Assembly: GCA_016931575.1 (NCBI GenBank)
Contig: JAFGEO010000055.1
Coordinates: 45,322-109,321 of the forward strand
Source of the DNA: Bacteroidales bacterium
Lineage (GTDB): Bacteria > Bacteroidota > Bacteroidia > Bacteroidales > UBA10428
Reading direction: 5' to 3'
DNA: 64,000 nt
Shown here: positions 45,684 through 55,082 of the stretch, one piece after another
How the letters are laid out: each line of letters starts with the position of its first letter
How positions within the stretch are numbered: the stretch's first letter is position 1
Position numbers and translations under genes: made by a program
The notes under the pieces: generated by a model
What the model saw: only the letters and a program-made list of their open reading frames with translations
Told to the model about the DNA's origin: nothing
Databases searched by the model: none

Positions 45684-46574
45684 TCAGGTTTTCTGTATTG
45701 TATTGACCAGTGTATCGGCCAGCAGATCAAGTCGTTCCTCGTTCAGGGTTTTGTCAGCCGGCGAATGGATATGGGGTATGGCATACCCGCCGGGGATGAT
45801 GGAGCGTTTAACAAAGCTGATGTTAATGGCTCCATATTTTCTGAATGAGAAATTGTCGGAAGCCGGCAGGATCATTCTGACTGATTCGCAGCTGCCGAAT
45901 GTTTCAGACAGTGCATCCCGGATTTCCGGCTCATACGAAGATTTGCTGTTTCGGATCAGCAGGGGGATTTCTCCTTTTCCTCCAACACAATCTACAGAAA
46001 TGACTTTGCAATCTCCCGGAATCGTACTTCTCCATGCATTATAGCCAAGCTGTGCCGACGAACCCAGTAATCCCAATTCCTCATTATCCACAAACAGGAA
46101 TTTTACCCCGTCAATTCCTTTTTCCCTGCATTTTCTTGCCAGTTTAAGAAGTGTAATGACCCCGCTGGTATTATCATCATAGTTATTGGGAGTGGGAATA
46201 AACATTGTCAGGAAAGTTCCATAAAATGTCCAGTAGGCAATATCTCCCCATAATTGCTGTACTTCCTGCAGGGCATGGATTCCGGATATAATCGCGAACA
46301 ACACTACAATTAAAAGGAGTTGACGGTTAATGCCCACAAGCCGCATCAACCAGCTCATCCAGAAGGGCATGATGGTCAGGGTATCATAATGCGCAACAAA
46401 GATATACCTGGGGTTTTCCGTTTTAGTTTCCAGGTTTATCGATTTAAAAAAACCAAGATGGGTAGTGGTATTGCATTCGTATCCATAGAGGTTGAGCTTT
46501 TTTTGGATCAGATCCAGGAATTTTGTTTTGCTCTTTCGCCGCAGGCGCTTTTTTACTTTTAGTAATTCTTCCAT
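45684..46574 (-). CDS. membrane-embedded M28 zinc peptidase
   Basis: Aminopeptidase-like M28 fold of 296 residues without signal peptide. Zinc ligands are visible in VAHYDT, NNYDDNTSG, DNEELGLLGS, VISVDCVG and PHIHSPADK. Between the first and second motif about 60 residues form two hydrophobic helices (LLLIVVLFAIISGIHAL; IAYWTFYGTFLTMFIP), so the active site is held at the membrane. Substrates are probably short peptides. It stands alone between the plus-strand receptor gene and another minus-strand gene. Confidence 0.85.
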   Translation of the reverse strand: MEELLKVKKRLRRKSKTKFLDLIQKKLNLYGYECNTTTHLGFFKSINLETKTENPRYIFVAHYDTLTIMPFWMSWLMRLVGINRQLLLIVVLFAIISGIHALQEVQQLWGDIAYWTFYGTFLTMFIPTPNNYDDNTSGVITLLKLARKCREKGIDGVKFLFVDNEELGLLGSSAQLGYNAWRSTIPGDCKVISVDCVGGKGEIPLLIRNSKSSYEPEIRDALSETFGSCESVRMILPASDNFSFRKYGAINISFVKRSIIPGGYAIPHIHSPADKTLNEERLDLLADTLVNTIQKT

Positions 46575-46656
46575 GAGAAGTGGGTTTGAGAATGTAAACT
46601 TTGGCTGTTCAGTAAGTATTTTAATAATTAAAAATTAATAATTCTTCCCTGGGAAT

Positions 46657-47220
46657 TTATTCTTCCGTTTCAATGATATTCAGAATAAATTTATTGTCCT
46701 CAAGGCAGCTTACCGCTTCTTCCTTAAATTCTTCCGAGGCAGGATCAATCTTGTTCTTTTCATCATCAAGCCAGCGTATCATCTGCCCATCAAGGAAATA
46801 ATAGCGGTTGGTAGTGATAAGGGTCTTACTGTCGTCGAAGGCTTCAATGCCTTCTTCCGGAATATCCTCGGTCATATAGATGTGGCTATTATAGGTGTAT
46901 CGCTGCCGAAAAACAAAAAATACCTCACCATCCCAGAGGTAATATTCATTGACCAACCTGCCCATCTCACCATAGTAGCTGGCGATGATCTTCCGGGGAT
47001 CGTTTTCTGGTGCATAATAAACAACATATTCACCGCCTTCTGTTGAATAATCCTCAAGGGGACCGGTCTTTTTTACGTAGGTGTCCTGTTGCTCGTTGAT
47101 AAGCTTGTATTTTGCCCGGATATCGGTAATGGCCCTGGTTTCTTCCTCCGTACTTAATATCTGGGAATAGCTGTTAACGAAAAAAAGAATGAGGGTGGCA
47201 AGACTAAAAATGATGCGCAT
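46657..47220 (-). CDS. exported protein of unknown function
   Basis: A 187-residue protein; the ATG at 47220 gives MRIIFSLATLILFFVNSYSQ as signal. The mature part reads TRAITDIRAKYKLINEQQDT, then beta strands with YYAPENDPRKIIASYYGEMG. This pattern of a helix followed by repeated strands recurs in Bacteroidota proteins of unknown function; no family can be named. It ends EDNKFILNIIETEE. Neighbours on both sides are unrelated by sequence. Confidence 0.65.
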   Translation of the reverse strand: MRIIFSLATLILFFVNSYSQILSTEEETRAITDIRAKYKLINEQQDTYVKKTGPLEDYSTEGGEYVVYYAPENDPRKIIASYYGEMGRLVNEYYLWDGEVFFVFRQRYTYNSHIYMTEDIPEEGIEAFDDSKTLITTNRYYFLDGQMIRWLDDEKNKIDPASEEFKEEAVSCLEDNKFILNIIETEE

Positions 47221-47493
47221 AGGATTAGGATTAAGGTGAGGCATAAAGGTATAAATTTCAGAATTAATAGTTAGTCTGTCTTAAAGGTGCTACGTTTATT
47301 TAGCAGGGATAACATGGTAGTCGGGCCGACACCAAAAGCCATCGAAGGCATTATTTTATTCCATAAGGAAAAGGAGACAAGGTGCAAAACAGTATAAAAC
47401 CTTATAAGCTGATAGCCCGCCTGCCTGATCAACGACCTGTTAATGCCCTGTTCAGACTGCATTTTCCCAAGATCCGGAGACTTCAATCAAACG

Positions 47494-48393
47494 CTAACAC
47501 ATGATGTTCCAGTAGGGTCCCCTGATGATAAACTCTCTGAAAGTCAATACTTCCGGGGCAGCTCCCTTTTCCTTGATGTAGAACCGCGCTGCATGGCGAT
47601 CCCAACCAAGAATGAGGTATTCATGCTGAACTTTCTGGTAAAACTGGTAGGCACTCCTGATGTTTTGCAGTGCTTCTGTCAGCTGATTGGGAGAAGTGAT
47701 CCCATCATTATTACTGGCAATAATATCCCGGATATGTTCCATATCTTTCCCGGATATTTTTCCCAGGTCACCTTCAGCAAGATAGACCAGACTGTTGTCA
47801 TCTTCCACCTTCTGTGCGAGTCTTTCGAGACAATTGACCGACTGACAACCCTCAGCACAGTCGTCCTCAAAATAGCCATAGCTGATCAGCTTGCCGCCCT
47901 CAAGGTTTATTCCAAAGGGGATGACCTTCAGGGTAACCCGTGTGTCTGTTCCATGTTGTGGAATTTCGACATCGAGGTAGAAAGGGGTTGAATGTTCTAT
48001 ATAGTAGGTATTGCTATACGGTATGAAGGCATCATTCATATCGTCCGGGAAGACTTTATGCAGGTCGCGGTTCGACTTGATTTTATGAACCCACGAGCAG
48101 TTCCAGGTTTCCTTTTCAAGGAAAGTATAGTTCCCTTCACTGTCTTTGTAGGCACCGGCAATATGCCTGCACCCGCAACCGCAGGTAGGCCAGTCACCGT
48201 CAATCATCAGGTATCCGTTACGGGAATCGTCAATGATCTGGTTGTAATCGGCCTCGCCATCCTCATCCATATCCTCGAACATGGAATAACATTCGGATAC
48301 CCGGTCCCAGAGTTGCTCACTCAGGGTGTTGGTCTGGCTCAACAGGTTTGTGCCTGGAAAAGCAAGCAGCATGATGTAGATAAATGATTTCAT
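47494..48393 (-). CDS. exported protein of unknown function, cysteine-containing
   Basis: Not recognised. Signal from the ATG at 48393 (MKSFIYIMLLAFPGTNLLSQ), giving 299 residues. An unusual cysteine stretch DGDWPTCGCGCRHIAGAY, plus further cysteines in FEDDCAEGCQSVNCLE, suggests disulfides or metal binding. The first 60 residues carry acidic repeats (DMDEDGEADYNQIIDDS) of calcium-loop type. Its start lies 11 nt after gene 48405-49232 ends, so the two form an operon. Confidence 0.65.
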   Translation of the reverse strand: MKSFIYIMLLAFPGTNLLSQTNTLSEQLWDRVSECYSMFEDMDEDGEADYNQIIDDSRNGYLMIDGDWPTCGCGCRHIAGAYKDSEGNYTFLEKETWNCSWVHKIKSNRDLHKVFPDDMNDAFIPYSNTYYIEHSTPFYLDVEIPQHGTDTRVTLKVIPFGINLEGGKLISYGYFEDDCAEGCQSVNCLERLAQKVEDDNSLVYLAEGDLGKISGKDMEHIRDIIASNNDGITSPNQLTEALQNIRSAYQFYQKVQHEYLILGWDRHAARFYIKEKGAAPEVLTFREFIIRGPYWNIMC

Positions 48394-48404
48394 GTAGTGT
48401 TGGT

Positions 48405-49232
48405 TTATGGTATGGCTATGGCTTGCATGATGCAGGATTCCTGGCAATACAGGATTCTTCCTTCTTCCAGGAAGACCGGATGAGAAGCCTCATGGTCCGG
48501 AACAATTTTATTGAGGGTCCTCTTGCTTAGATCAACCTCCCAGATGCATGCCACGGCTCCGGAGTTATCGACATAGAATTTATCGGAAGCATCGTTCCAT
48601 GCACCCTGACCGAAGGACCAGTCACCCTCATATTCCTGCATGATCAGGACATTGTTTTGTTGTGCTTCGTTATCGATCAGGCTCAGGTAGGTGTCCTCAA
48701 GCTCCATGGTCAGGTTCCCATCCTCAGTATCATAAAGCCGGTGCGATCGCCAGTCATCAATTTTTTCCCAGTCCATTTTTGAGGACTTCTCAGCTACAAA
48801 AGTTTTCTTTTTCAGGTTATAGGAGAAAACGGTTTTTGAATGAGTGTCGGAGAAATAATATACAATTCCTTTAATCTCAGTAAGATTGTTGCGATTATCA
48901 ATGCTGTAGTCGGCTCCGGGAATGGCTGCTTTTGAGATCTCATTTCCTTCTTTATCAAGATCATAAAAGAAGAATGCCCACGGATCCTGTGATTCATCAA
49001 CACTGATGGCGACAATATGGGAATTTGAAACCTTCCTGGCCATCAGGAAGATCTCATCCGTATTGCAAAAGAAGGTGGACAGCTCCCAGGGTTCGCTGAT
49101 CATGGTAAGCCCATTGAGAGCATCTGTATGGATCTCCTCTTCGGGGGTCGACCAGAGGTCATCCTGTGCGTTTACAACAGCGGTGAAGGATATACCCGTC
49201 AGGATGGCTAAAGGTATCAGGATCTTTTTCAT
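48405..49232 (-). CDS. exported protein of unknown function, possible beta-propeller
   Basis: A 275-residue exported protein (signal AVVNAQDD). The mature part is a run of short beta strands with turns such as WAFFFYDLDKEGNEISKA and IVYYFSDTHSKTVFSYNLKK, which suggests an incomplete propeller or WD-type sheet, although no repeat unit is clear. It ends CQESCIMQAIAIP. It precedes gene 47494-48393 by 11 nt and is probably the promoter-proximal gene. Confidence 0.65.
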   Translation of the reverse strand: MKKILIPLAILTGISFTAVVNAQDDLWSTPEEEIHTDALNGLTMISEPWELSTFFCNTDEIFLMARKVSNSHIVAISVDESQDPWAFFFYDLDKEGNEISKAAIPGADYSIDNRNNLTEIKGIVYYFSDTHSKTVFSYNLKKKTFVAEKSSKMDWEKIDDWRSHRLYDTEDGNLTMELEDTYLSLIDNEAQQNNVLIMQEYEGDWSFGQGAWNDASDKFYVDNSGAVACIWEVDLSKRTLNKIVPDHEASHPVFLEEGRILYCQESCIMQAIAIP

Positions 49233-49386
49233 ATTGATTTCAGGATGTTAGGGTATGCCTGAGGCTACCAGATTACTATTATTTGCTTTATGGCAAGATA
49301 CAAAAAAGCCTTATTCATGATGATCCATAAGAATGGGAAGCATTAACAAACTGGAAAATGTTGTCTGTGAAATCGATTTCAGCTGC

Positions 49387-50226
49387 TTATTCCCAGCTTT
49401 CATCCCGTCCGGATGTTTCCGGTTGCTCTTTTTTGGTATCCGGTTGCAGACGATATTGCAGGATCTTAAGGGTATTATTAACTGCTTCATCCTCAGGATC
49501 AATTGCATGGGCCTTTTCGAAATAGGGAAGTGCTTTCCACAGAAGCGCGACGGCTTCTTTAACTTTCTGCTTATACTGATTCATATTGGTGATCCTATCG
49601 GCTTCCTGGTAAACCTCAACCGCATGGTTGTAATAAACCACTCCGGCATTATAGAGTGGTTCAAAGTAGGTGGGATCAAGCTCAATGGCCTTATTATAAT
49701 CAGTCAAAGCAAGCTCCCTTTTGCCCTGCCTATCGTGCAGAAATCCCCTGGTGAAATAGTAGGTTTGCAGGGAACCATTGCTCTGAAGGATAAGCCGGTC
49801 AACACTCTCCATGGCCAATTCGTACTTCTCGCTCTCCAGGTAAACATTGGTCAGGTCGATAAGAAGGATAGTGTCGTTTCTGAATTTCTTCAGGCCTTTC
49901 AGAATTACTTCAAGCTTTTCTTCCTCAGTTTCGTAAAGGTTGGCACGCAGGCGATAGCTTTCCGCAGACCTTAATTTCCGGGAGCTTAGTTTCTTTGCAT
50001 ATTTCTTGAATTCTTTTGTCTCTTCAAGGAGCAGGGAGGTTTTTGCGGCCATATAAACAGCATAAATGTTTGTATCATGGCTTGAATAACACTCATAAGC
50101 TTCCCGGAATTGTCCGGCATCATATAAGCGGTTGCAGGTTTCGAAAATCAGGGTGTCAGATGCCCTGGCTGCTGAAAAAAAGGAGACGATCATGAGGATC
50201 AGGCCTGTGGAAAGAATTTTTTTCAT
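49387..50226 (-). CDS. TPR-repeat exported protein
   Basis: A 279-residue protein with a signal peptide (FFSAARASDT) and at least five tetratricopeptide repeats. The clearest is GKRELALTDYNKAIELDPTY, and another begins WKALPYFEKAHAIDPEDEAV. Such proteins act as scaffolds for other periplasmic or secreted proteins. Start at the ATG at 50226, which begins the signal; the frame is open to 50262. It begins 42 nt after the MBL-fold lipoprotein gene, on the same strand. Confidence 0.8.
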   Translation of the reverse strand: MKKILSTGLILMIVSFFSAARASDTLIFETCNRLYDAGQFREAYECYSSHDTNIYAVYMAAKTSLLLEETKEFKKYAKKLSSRKLRSAESYRLRANLYETEEEKLEVILKGLKKFRNDTILLIDLTNVYLESEKYELAMESVDRLILQSNGSLQTYYFTRGFLHDRQGKRELALTDYNKAIELDPTYFEPLYNAGVVYYNHAVEVYQEADRITNMNQYKQKVKEAVALLWKALPYFEKAHAIDPEDEAVNNTLKILQYRLQPDTKKEQPETSGRDESWE

Positions 50227-50268
50227 TGGAAAGAGTTCCTGGTGGTTAATTTGTTTATTCAATAACTT

Positions 50269-51051
50269 CTATTTTGACGGAATTATTGGCTCCTGGAAAA
50301 ATTTTAGCGGAATTTCCGGGTCAAGAATATCGGAGAATGTCTTTTCCCTGCCTTCCCCAACCTCATAATGTATCGGGATAACCAGCTGAGGTTGAATCGT
50401 CTGCGCGGCCCTCGATGCCGATTCAGGATTCATTGCCGTTTTTCCTTCCCCGATCGGGAGTATGGCTACATCAATATTTTTGAGTTCCTTCATCTCCGGA
50501 ATGAAATCAGTGTCTCCGGCGATGTAGACGCGGATTCCGCCAAGGGTAAGGACATATCCTAAGTAGTTATTACCCTTCTTATGCAGACTGGACAAGGTAT
50601 TGTACGATTCCACCACTTCCACTGTCAGTCCTCCAAACTCCAGCTCATCACCAACGTGGGCAGTAATGCACCGGGACTTTTTGAGTTTTTTGGTTACCGT
50701 CACCGGAGCAATGATCCGTGTTTTTCCATCTGAAAGGCGGGCGATCTCCTTTTTTGAGAAATGATCATAGTGGTTATGGGTGATGAAGATGTAGTCTGCC
50801 GGCCGGTCGGGACCGAAAAGCTGTGGATCGGAATAGATCAGCAGGGAATCGGTTTTTATCTTTATGGCTGCGGGAAGAAAGTCGGACCGTATCAGTCCAA
50901 AAAAATTCATATAGATGGCCCCGGGAGAGGATATTTCACAGCTTCCGGCCTCAATGGGCTTTGGTTCGGGCAGAGCCAGCCTGCTTTCTTTCAGGCTTAT
51001 GCACGAGGATAAAGAAACCAGGATAAACAGGCTGAAAATTGCTTTCTTCAT
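50269..51051 (-). CDS. metallo-beta-lactamase-fold lipoprotein (UlaG-like)
   Basis: A 260-residue lipoprotein (lipobox SLSSC, cysteine 17). The metal site is THNHYDHFSKKEI, with further ligands in YIAGDTDF and PIHYEVGEG. The overall pattern resembles UlaG/YycJ-like phosphodiesterases or lactonases rather than beta-lactamases. Being a lipoprotein it acts in the periplasm. Followed by the TPR protein after 42 nt. Confidence 0.85.
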   Translation of the reverse strand: MKKAIFSLFILVSLSSCISLKESRLALPEPKPIEAGSCEISSPGAIYMNFFGLIRSDFLPAAIKIKTDSLLIYSDPQLFGPDRPADYIFITHNHYDHFSKKEIARLSDGKTRIIAPVTVTKKLKKSRCITAHVGDELEFGGLTVEVVESYNTLSSLHKKGNNYLGYVLTLGGIRVYIAGDTDFIPEMKELKNIDVAILPIGEGKTAMNPESASRAAQTIQPQLVIPIHYEVGEGREKTFSDILDPEIPLKFFQEPIIPSK

Positions 51052-51358
51052 AGGCTGATGATCAGATTAACAGGTAATGCAAGGTAAGAATTATTGTTGA
51101 AGATTTCGAAATTATCCATCCCAGCCTCTTCCTTAGCTTAGTCTGGAACAACCCTGCAGCAGACTCCCCGATAATCTTTCCCGGGCAGCATCATCAGTTT
51201 ATCAATTCATCGGGATACCAGTAGCCGGTAAGCATCCAGACCGCACGGATCCAGGTTTTTATCTGCAAAAATCAAAGAGAATTTTTACCCGATCTCAAAA
51301 AGCATAAGCTTTTACCCCTATCTTAGGTGTATGGTTTAAAAAATATTCTAAAAGGATT
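51052..51358. other. 307-nt intergenic region between divergent genes
   Basis: No ORF. A hairpin AAAAAGC-ATAA-GCTTTT stands at 51297-51313, 46 nt before the amidase ATG, and TATCTTAG (one mismatch to TAnnTTTG) follows it. Nothing else is seen. Confidence 0.5.
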
Positions 51359-53095
51359 ATGAGGAAGTCTGTAAAACTGCTTGTGCCAGTCCTGGTGGCT
51401 ATTTTCTTTTTAACGATTGATACAAAAGCTCAGGTTCTGAATAGCAGTAAGCTGATGATCGATCTTCAGGATGCAGAACAGGCAAAAATGCTGTATGATC
51501 AGGATGAATTTACCATTTCAGATCCGGGAATGGTGTTTTCCGGAAAGTGTGAATCGGCTGCGCTGACAACCCGAAGGATTTCGGTACCCCTCACTGAGCG
51601 GGGGGATTTCCTGGCTTTCGGCATTGCGGTGGATCATTCGGAAACTCCCCGCGGAGTCAGGGTCGAATACCGACTGGCAGATACTGCCGGGGCATGGGGA
51701 GCCTGGTCGGAGGCTGCACAGACCGACCTGATAGCCCGGGAGCCCTCCCGCTTTAGGAGTGAGTTATATTTTGCAGACAGGGATGTCAGCTTCATCCAGG
51801 TACGTTTGGGACTTTCAAAGCAAATCGATGAGTATATCACCCTTAGGAATATCAGTTTGTTTTTTACCAGTCCCCTGGAGGAGAGCGATAAAACCCATAC
51901 TTCCCGGCTTACCCGCACAGATGCCAAAGCGGAGAATGGGTTTACCCGTCCGCCCTATGTGAGTCGTACCGACTGGGGATGTCCCCAGGCGGAGAATACC
52001 ACGGACAGGGAACTGACTACCGTCACACATCTTATCATCCATCACAGTGCGGGGCATACCAGCTCAGGTAATTTTGCGGCTGTGGTACTGGCATACTGGG
52101 ATTATCATGTAAATGGTAACGGCTGGGCAGACATAGGCTATAACTGGTTGGTCGACCGGAACGGGGTGATTTATAAGGGCCGCGCCTGGTACGACGACAG
52201 CTCAGAGAATGTCAAAGGAGCACATAACTCCGGACTGAACGGCGGTACGGCCGGAATCTGCATGATCGGCAACTATACGGAAGATACCATACCCTCCTCT
52301 GCACTCTGGAACGCGTCCTGGGATATCCTGGCTTACCTCTGTGATCATTATGGACTGGATCCTCAGGGTATAAGCTATCATGCTGCCATCGGCAGGGATA
52401 ATGATGTTATTACAGGGCATCGCGACAGCGGGGGAGGAACCGCCTGTCCGGGAGACATTGCAAACTCATACGATGCTATCCGGCAGGCAGTGGCCGCTAA
52501 GCTGGCCGGAACCTATATCGCCGGACCGGTAAACCGGGAAGCCTTTTCCTCTGAATGCCCCGGAGGCGAGGTGGAATTCACCTGGGAAAATTCGGGTACC
52601 GGATGGCAGGTGCAGGTGGCGGAAGAACCTGATTTCGAGCCTTACTATGTGAAATGGGTGTCGGGACTGACCTCCTATACGGGACCGAACGGATTTGTAC
52701 TGGCCCCGGATGAAACCGATCCCCTGGACGAATTTGCAGAAGGTGCCCGGTATTTCTGGCGCATGGCCTATGAGGGGCATATCAGCACAACTTCATCATT
52801 TACCATGCCCTCCTGTTCTTCGGACGCCATGAACAGTCTTCAGGAGGAACTTTCCGTTTTCGTTTATCCCAATCCGTGCGATGGGAATGTCACGATCTCC
52901 TGGAAGGAGTTAACCGGTACCGGATTCCAGGTAAAGCTTTTTGACCCTTCCGGAAGACAGGTATTCGCTGTAAGTTCTCCCTCCGCGGAACTGGATCTCC
53001 GGCTTGAGAACCTTCCCTCAGGGATTTATATTTTGCGGGTGGATGCGGGGAGGATGGTCGAAATTGTCAGGTTGGTGGTTACCAACAGGAATTAG
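51359..53095 (+). CDS. PGRP-type N-acetylmuramoyl-L-alanine amidase with type IX sorting domain
   Basis: A 578-residue secreted enzyme predicted to cleave peptidoglycan. Order: signal (DTKAQ); a beta-sandwich N-terminal domain (about 50-175); an amidase_2/PGRP domain (about 195-385) with THLIIHHSAGH, DIGYNWLVDRNGVIYKGR and GHRDSGGGTACPGD holding zinc ligands; a beta domain; and a C-terminal type IX secretion sorting domain (FVYPNPCDGNVTISW to GIYILRVD). Codons are GC-rich compared with the neighbouring genes. It likely acts outside the cell, against other bacteria or during wall turnover. Confidence 0.9.
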   Translation: MRKSVKLLVPVLVAIFFLTIDTKAQVLNSSKLMIDLQDAEQAKMLYDQDEFTISDPGMVFSGKCESAALTTRRISVPLTERGDFLAFGIAVDHSETPRGVRVEYRLADTAGAWGAWSEAAQTDLIAREPSRFRSELYFADRDVSFIQVRLGLSKQIDEYITLRNISLFFTSPLEESDKTHTSRLTRTDAKAENGFTRPPYVSRTDWGCPQAENTTDRELTTVTHLIIHHSAGHTSSGNFAAVVLAYWDYHVNGNGWADIGYNWLVDRNGVIYKGRAWYDDSSENVKGAHNSGLNGGTAGICMIGNYTEDTIPSSALWNASWDILAYLCDHYGLDPQGISYHAAIGRDNDVITGHRDSGGGTACPGDIANSYDAIRQAVAAKLAGTYIAGPVNREAFSSECPGGEVEFTWENSGTGWQVQVAEEPDFEPYYVKWVSGLTSYTGPNGFVLAPDETDPLDEFAEGARYFWRMAYEGHISTTSSFTMPSCSSDAMNSLQEELSVFVYPNPCDGNVTISWKELTGTGFQVKLFDPSGRQVFAVSSPSAELDLRLENLPSGIYILRVDAGRMVEIVRLVVTNRN

Positions 53096-53486
53096 AGTTG
53101 CACCCAGAAGTTGCATTTCAGGGCTGGTTGGTATAGATATTCTTTTCCTTCTTTGGTTGGATGATTTTGCGGTACAGGGATTGTCATCACCTGAATTATG
53201 GATGGAGCGTGCACCCTTGGAAACATTCGTTTCAGAATCCGGGTCAACGTCCTGGTTTATTGATATATACCCCTTTTGGGAATTGTTCTGCCAGATTTCA
53301 TTGTAGCACAGCATGGTAATCCTGCACGACCTTCACCCTGAAAGGGTGAATTCATCCTGGCCCAGGGTATCGCCCTGGGAACTGTTAACGAATGTTACCC
53401 AAGGTGCACTCACAACATGGAAGAGAAAGATAACTCCCCATGCACCGCATTTCCAACACTGATTAAAATTACAAACCTCTATCCCC
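53096..53486. repeat. 391-nt convergent gap with palindrome-rich repeat element
   Basis: Contains several near-perfect hairpins: GAAAC-ATTC-GTTTC (53220-53233), CCCC-TTTT-GGG near 53270-53280, TTCACCC-TGAAA-GGGTGAA (53332-53350) and CCCAGGG-TATCG-CCCTGGG (53361-53379). Flanking sequence has no coding character in any frame. The arrangement resembles REP-like or MITE remnants common in Bacteroidota gaps. Confidence 0.6.
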
Positions 53487-55064
53487 TCAACGCACCGGTT
53501 CCCACCCATCCAGCACAAACGCCGGATCTGAATAGTTATGGATCAGGTCCTGGTCTTCTTCAAGGTTTAATTGCCGCGAAAAATCTGCCCGTTGTGAAAC
53601 ATCCACCGGTTCACCGTCATCCAGGCTGACGCTGTTGAATTCCCAGTAGCGCATGTTTTTGGTTTCGCCTCCCACAGGGCCCCACCCTTCAGGGGTGATG
53701 TTCTTCAGGCGGCAATTTATGAGGACTGCCTCGCTGTAAGGGTATCCATATTTACCTTTGTTGACTGGAGCCCTGGCCAGTGAGGTGCCCCCCGGGTGTG
53801 TACCTTCAAAGCTGCAATTGACAAAGACATTTCCATGACTGGCGTCCGTATTCCTTATCCACATAAAAGGTCCGGGGGAAATAAATTCACAATCCTGGAA
53901 GAACGCAGCCCCGCGCCCCAGGATCATATCACCGCCACCATCTATCCGTACATTTTCAAAGTAGGCCGTTCCGTTGGTCTGCAAGGCATCGCCGGAACCT
54001 GCCAGGTTTACATCTTTCACAAGAATTTCATTCCCGTTGATGAGCAAAGCCTCTGCCTGTCCTGTCAGTAAAGTTTTAACGGTCATATTCAGCACTTGGA
54101 TATTCCTGCAATGGTCGATGGCAAATGCAGCCCGCCTGGAAGGGAAGGTACCAGGCCATTCGTTGGTCTTGATATTCCACGGATGTGCATTGAAGGGCTC
54201 ATTGTTGGCGTACTGCACGACTACTTTTTCCCGGTCCTCACCCTGGATAATAATGTTGGTTTTGTTTCGGAAATAGATCAGTTCTTCATACACGCCATTC
54301 CTAATAAAGATGGTAAGGGTATCCTTATGATAATCCGGGATGAAATCAATCGCTCCCTGCAAGGTGTTGAAGTCGCCGGTACCCTTATCATCCACGACCA
54401 GGTACTTGCAACTCAGATCAGGGGGCTGTTGCCGGGTGCTAAACTGCCACTCACCTTTTTTATAGATACCCGCGAACCTACCCTCAGAAGGACGGACCAC
54501 CGTGCTGTCCATCATCACGTAATAGGATTTATCGTATTCCAGCAGGTTGTGATGCAGGTAAATGACCGCCGTGTTTTCATGTACAATGACGGGGTAGAAG
54601 TGAAAAGCATCGGAGAATCCGCCAATGATCGTCAGCTGAAACGTATCGGCTGTGGGAAGCCCCTCACCGGAAGGCGTGCCGGGTTTGGTATTGGCATTCG
54701 TGATGTTGGCGGATTCATAGGTGTAGGGTACCGGGGTGTAAATGGCCTCCGGATTGGCATTATATTCAGTCGGACCGGCAGGTATGCTCATATCCAGTAT
54801 GTCCACCAGGGAATCGTTTTCGCTGTCAAAGACCCGTATAAGGCCCGTATCGCCTATGACAGGTTTACTGGTGAAAGTGATCTTCAGGTGGGTGTCGGGA
54901 CTGATATCTTTGGCCAGGTTTGCCGGATAGAATACTGGTGCTTTTTTTTCCGGGTCAGTTTTACAGGAAGACAGCACGCTGATGATAAGGATAGGCAGCA
55001 GGCAGGAAAACAACAGGCTAATAACGGGTGTTTTCAATGATGGTTGCGAGCTGGTTTGAAGCAT
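53487..55064 (-). CDS. pectinesterase-like (CE8) lipoprotein
   Basis: A 525-residue lipoprotein (LSSC). Residues 40-220 are an Ig-like beta region; from about 225 a right-handed beta-helix of CE8 type begins (DDKGTGDFNTLQGAIDFIPD; VYEELIYFRNKTNIIIQGED). Active-site equivalents are GQAEALLING, GSGDALQTNG, and GGDMILGRGAAFFQDC, where the nucleophile aspartate is kept; the usual LGRPW arginine appears as LARAP. The aromatic W of LGRPW is lost and the DxIFG motif is changed, so methylesterase activity is likely but not certain. It follows the DUF6929-like gene by 18 nt. Confidence 0.85.
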   Translation of the reverse strand: MLQTSSQPSLKTPVISLLFSCLLPILIISVLSSCKTDPEKKAPVFYPANLAKDISPDTHLKITFTSKPVIGDTGLIRVFDSENDSLVDILDMSIPAGPTEYNANPEAIYTPVPYTYESANITNANTKPGTPSGEGLPTADTFQLTIIGGFSDAFHFYPVIVHENTAVIYLHHNLLEYDKSYYVMMDSTVVRPSEGRFAGIYKKGEWQFSTRQQPPDLSCKYLVVDDKGTGDFNTLQGAIDFIPDYHKDTLTIFIRNGVYEELIYFRNKTNIIIQGEDREKVVVQYANNEPFNAHPWNIKTNEWPGTFPSRRAAFAIDHCRNIQVLNMTVKTLLTGQAEALLINGNEILVKDVNLAGSGDALQTNGTAYFENVRIDGGGDMILGRGAAFFQDCEFISPGPFMWIRNTDASHGNVFVNCSFEGTHPGGTSLARAPVNKGKYGYPYSEAVLINCRLKNITPEGWGPVGGETKNMRYWEFNSVSLDDGEPVDVSQRADFSRQLNLEEDQDLIHNYSDPAFVLDGWEPVR

Positions 55065-55082
55065 GATCTGGAGGTTTGTTTG

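Noticed and set aside
45592..46044. 150-codon plus-strand ORF overlapping the M28 peptidase
   Set aside because: Antisense to the conserved zinc-ligand region of the peptidase; no independent evidence.
54096..55040. 314-codon plus-strand ORF inside the pectinesterase gene
   Set aside because: It lies antisense to a well-supported CE8 gene and its translation has no domain, signal or start context; it is a shadow of that gene's codon use.
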